Source: Balneolales bacterium
GTDB lineage: Bacteria > Bacteroidota > Rhodothermia > Balneolales > Balneolaceae
DNA length: 15,530 nt
NCBI GenBank assembly: GCA_030830725.1
Contig: JAURMN010000036.1
Coordinates: 1-15,530, forward strand
Direction: 5' to 3'
Made by a program: the position numbers and the translations under genes. Of this stretch, positions 14,336-15,530 are shown piece by piece. Numbering within the stretch: position 1 is the stretch's first letter; each line of letters starts with the position of its first letter. The notes beneath the pieces are model-generated. The model did not search any database. It was given only the letters and a program-made list of their open reading frames with translations, and had not been told where the DNA came from.

Positions 14336-15103
14336 ATGAACCGACTTTCTGGACAAAGAGTCCTCATTACGGGCGCATCATCAGGAATAGGCCGTGAAAC
14401 CGCTCGATTGTTTGCTGAATCGGGATGCTCCTTAATTCTCAATGGCCGAAGAGAGGAAAGATTGACAGCTCTCCAGCAAGAACTATACTCGGATTACCCA
14501 TTAATTGAGATTGATCTATTGCTAGCTGATGTCCGTCACGAAGAAACGATTTCACGCTTTTTCACATCCTATCCTAAAACGATAGATATCCTGATCAACA
14601 ATGCAGGATTGGCATTATCAACCGATCCGGTGCATCTTGGAGATCCAAATGAGTGGCGAACGATGATAGAGACCAATATTATGGCTCTTTTGACATTTAC
14701 ACAGCACGTTGGTAAAAGAATGATTCGCCAAAATTCGGGACACATTATTAATCTCGGATCCTTGGCAGGAGTTGAAACCTATCCAGGTGGTACGGTCTAT
14801 ACCGCCACTAAACACGCCGTCAGGGCCATCACCATGGGCACTAAAAAAGATTTTCACGGCACTCCTGTGCGAGTAAGTTCCGTCTCTCCGGGACTGGTCG
14901 AAACCGAGTTTAGTATTGTACGTTTTAGAGGCGATAAGAGTAAGGCGGGCCAGGTATATCATGGAATGGACCCTCTCACCGCAATCGACATTGCGGAGAT
15001 TGTTCATTTCATTGCCAGTAGACCAGTGCATGTAAATATCATGGATGTTTTGGTTCTTCCAGTAGATCAATCTTCTTCCCAAATGGTTCATAGGAAGCCG
15101 TAA
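14336..15103 (+). CDS. SDR-family NAD(P)-dependent oxidoreductase (YdfG-like)
   Basis: A cytoplasmic short-chain dehydrogenase of 255 residues, the classical SDR length. Cofactor motif TGASSGIG (12-19) and NNAG (88-91) are present. N114, S142, Y155 and K159 (YTATK) form the catalytic set. The NGRR after the second strand (about 36-39) suggests NADP(H) rather than NAD(H). Overall it most resembles the YdfG group, which oxidises or reduces 3-hydroxy acids and aldehydes, but SDR substrates cannot be read from motifs. The gene starts ten bases after gatA and ends six bases before prmA, so it travels in a translation-related operon with no obvious metabolic link. Confidence 0.93.
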   Translation: MNRLSGQRVLITGASSGIGRETARLFAESGCSLILNGRREERLTALQQELYSDYPLIEIDLLLADVRHEETISRFFTSYPKTIDILINNAGLALSTDPVHLGDPNEWRTMIETNIMALLTFTQHVGKRMIRQNSGHIINLGSLAGVETYPGGTVYTATKHAVRAITMGTKKDFHGTPVRVSSVSPGLVETEFSIVRFRGDKSKAGQVYHGMDPLTAIDIAEIVHFIASRPVHVNIMDVLVLPVDQSSSQMVHRKP

Positions 15104-15109
15104 GCCATT

Positions 15110-15530
15110 ATGCCAAAGATTCATTCCCATGTTAAACTAACGCTTTCACTTCAAGAGTCTCTTCATGAACTAGCGATCGCTGAACTATTGGATCTTGATT
15201 TTGAGGGTTTTGAATCTTCAGAGGAGTATTTGATTGCATGGATAGAGTCAAGGCAAATGGACGATGTAAAAAGAAAAGAAATTGAAAATTTTCTGTTTGC
15301 CCTTGATCCTTATGTGAATATCCAATCAGAAGAAATAGAGGACCGGAATTGGAATGAAATTTGGGAATCCACCATTCAACCCATTCAACTTGGAGAGTTT
15401 CTTATCCGTCCAACCTGGTCGACACCCATTCGTGAATCTTCCCTAATTGAATTGGTTATTGATCCCAAAATGTCATTTGGTACTGGGACACATGCTACAA
15501 CATCCTTAATGTTGCGCTACTTGGATGCAC
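15110..15530 (+). CDS. prmA: Ribosomal protein L11 methyltransferase, N-terminal part
   Basis: Would trimethylate ribosomal protein L11 using SAM. The gene starts six bases after the SDR stop and is cut by the right edge after 140 codons. Recognition rests on three PrmA blocks in order: DRNWNEIWE (78-86), IQLGEFLIRPTW (92-103) and IDPKMSFGTGTHATT (117-131), the last being the family hallmark just before the SAM domain. The first 75 residues correspond to the variable substrate-recognition domain. The SAM motif itself would lie beyond the window. AGGAAG about 13 bases upstream is too far for a confident ribosome binding site. Activity on L11 is inferred from the family. Confidence 0.9.
   Translation, partial: MPKIHSHVKLTLSLQESLHELAIAELLDLDFEGFESSEEYLIAWIESRQMDDVKRKEIENFLFALDPYVNIQSEEIEDRNWNEIWESTIQPIQLGEFLIRPTWSTPIRESSLIELVIDPKMSFGTGTHATTSLMLRYLDA

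Noticed and set aside
1..15530. CRISPR array, tRNA/rRNA gene, prophage, integrase or defence island
   Set aside because: No direct-repeat array, no RNA-gene signatures and no phage or recombinase genes on either strand.

Overview
The window is a compact, AT-rich bacterial chromosome segment with no gene-free stretch longer than about 190 bases. Best guess at origin: a marine heterotroph of the Bacteroidota/Balneolota/Rhodothermota group. The reasons are a xanthorhodopsin-clade light-driven pump linked to crtY and blh, a CrtD-like carotenoid desaturase, an Omp85/TamA protein with the RAW..LGPG motif common in that group, a B12-dependent ribonucleotide reductase, and the lack of Shine-Dalgarno sequences before most genes. 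This placement is inferred from gene content only.

Layout. (1) 2-1417 (+): the C-terminal half of nrdJ, closed by an intrinsic terminator. (2) 4533-1519 (-): a retinal-phototrophy cassette in the order rhodopsin, terminator hairpin, crtY, blh. CrtY cyclises lycopene to beta-carotene, Blh splits beta-carotene to retinal, and retinal is the chromophore of the rhodopsin. The rhodopsin has the D-T-E signature of an outward proton pump, a green-tuning Leu, and a Gly at the position that opens a window for a carotenoid antenna in xanthorhodopsin. (3) 5704-4682 (-): a GT2 glycosyltransferase, divergent from a YfcE-like metallophosphoesterase (5764-6252, +). (4) 12476-6236 (-): a tightly spaced run of DUF2795 protein, TamA/Omp85-like outer-membrane protein, stand-alone cyclic-nucleotide-binding-fold protein, RlmD and CrtD-like desaturase. 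Its gaps are 24, 24, 49 and 3 bases, so it is probably one operon. (5) 12661-15530 (+): tatA, gatA, an SDR oxidoreductase and the start of prmA, with gaps of 6, 10 and 6 bases, probably a second operon running out of the window.

The biological theme is phototrophy built from two carotenoid branches. One branch (crtY, blh) makes retinal. The other (CrtD-like, possibly with the nearby GT2) would tailor a membrane carotenoid that might also serve as the rhodopsin antenna. Genes for early carotenoid synthesis (crtE, crtB, crtI) are not here and must lie elsewhere. The remaining genes are housekeeping. I found no mobile element, CRISPR array, RNA gene or defence system, and no convincing entirely new system. 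The most interesting points are the antenna-type rhodopsin and the cis elements around it.
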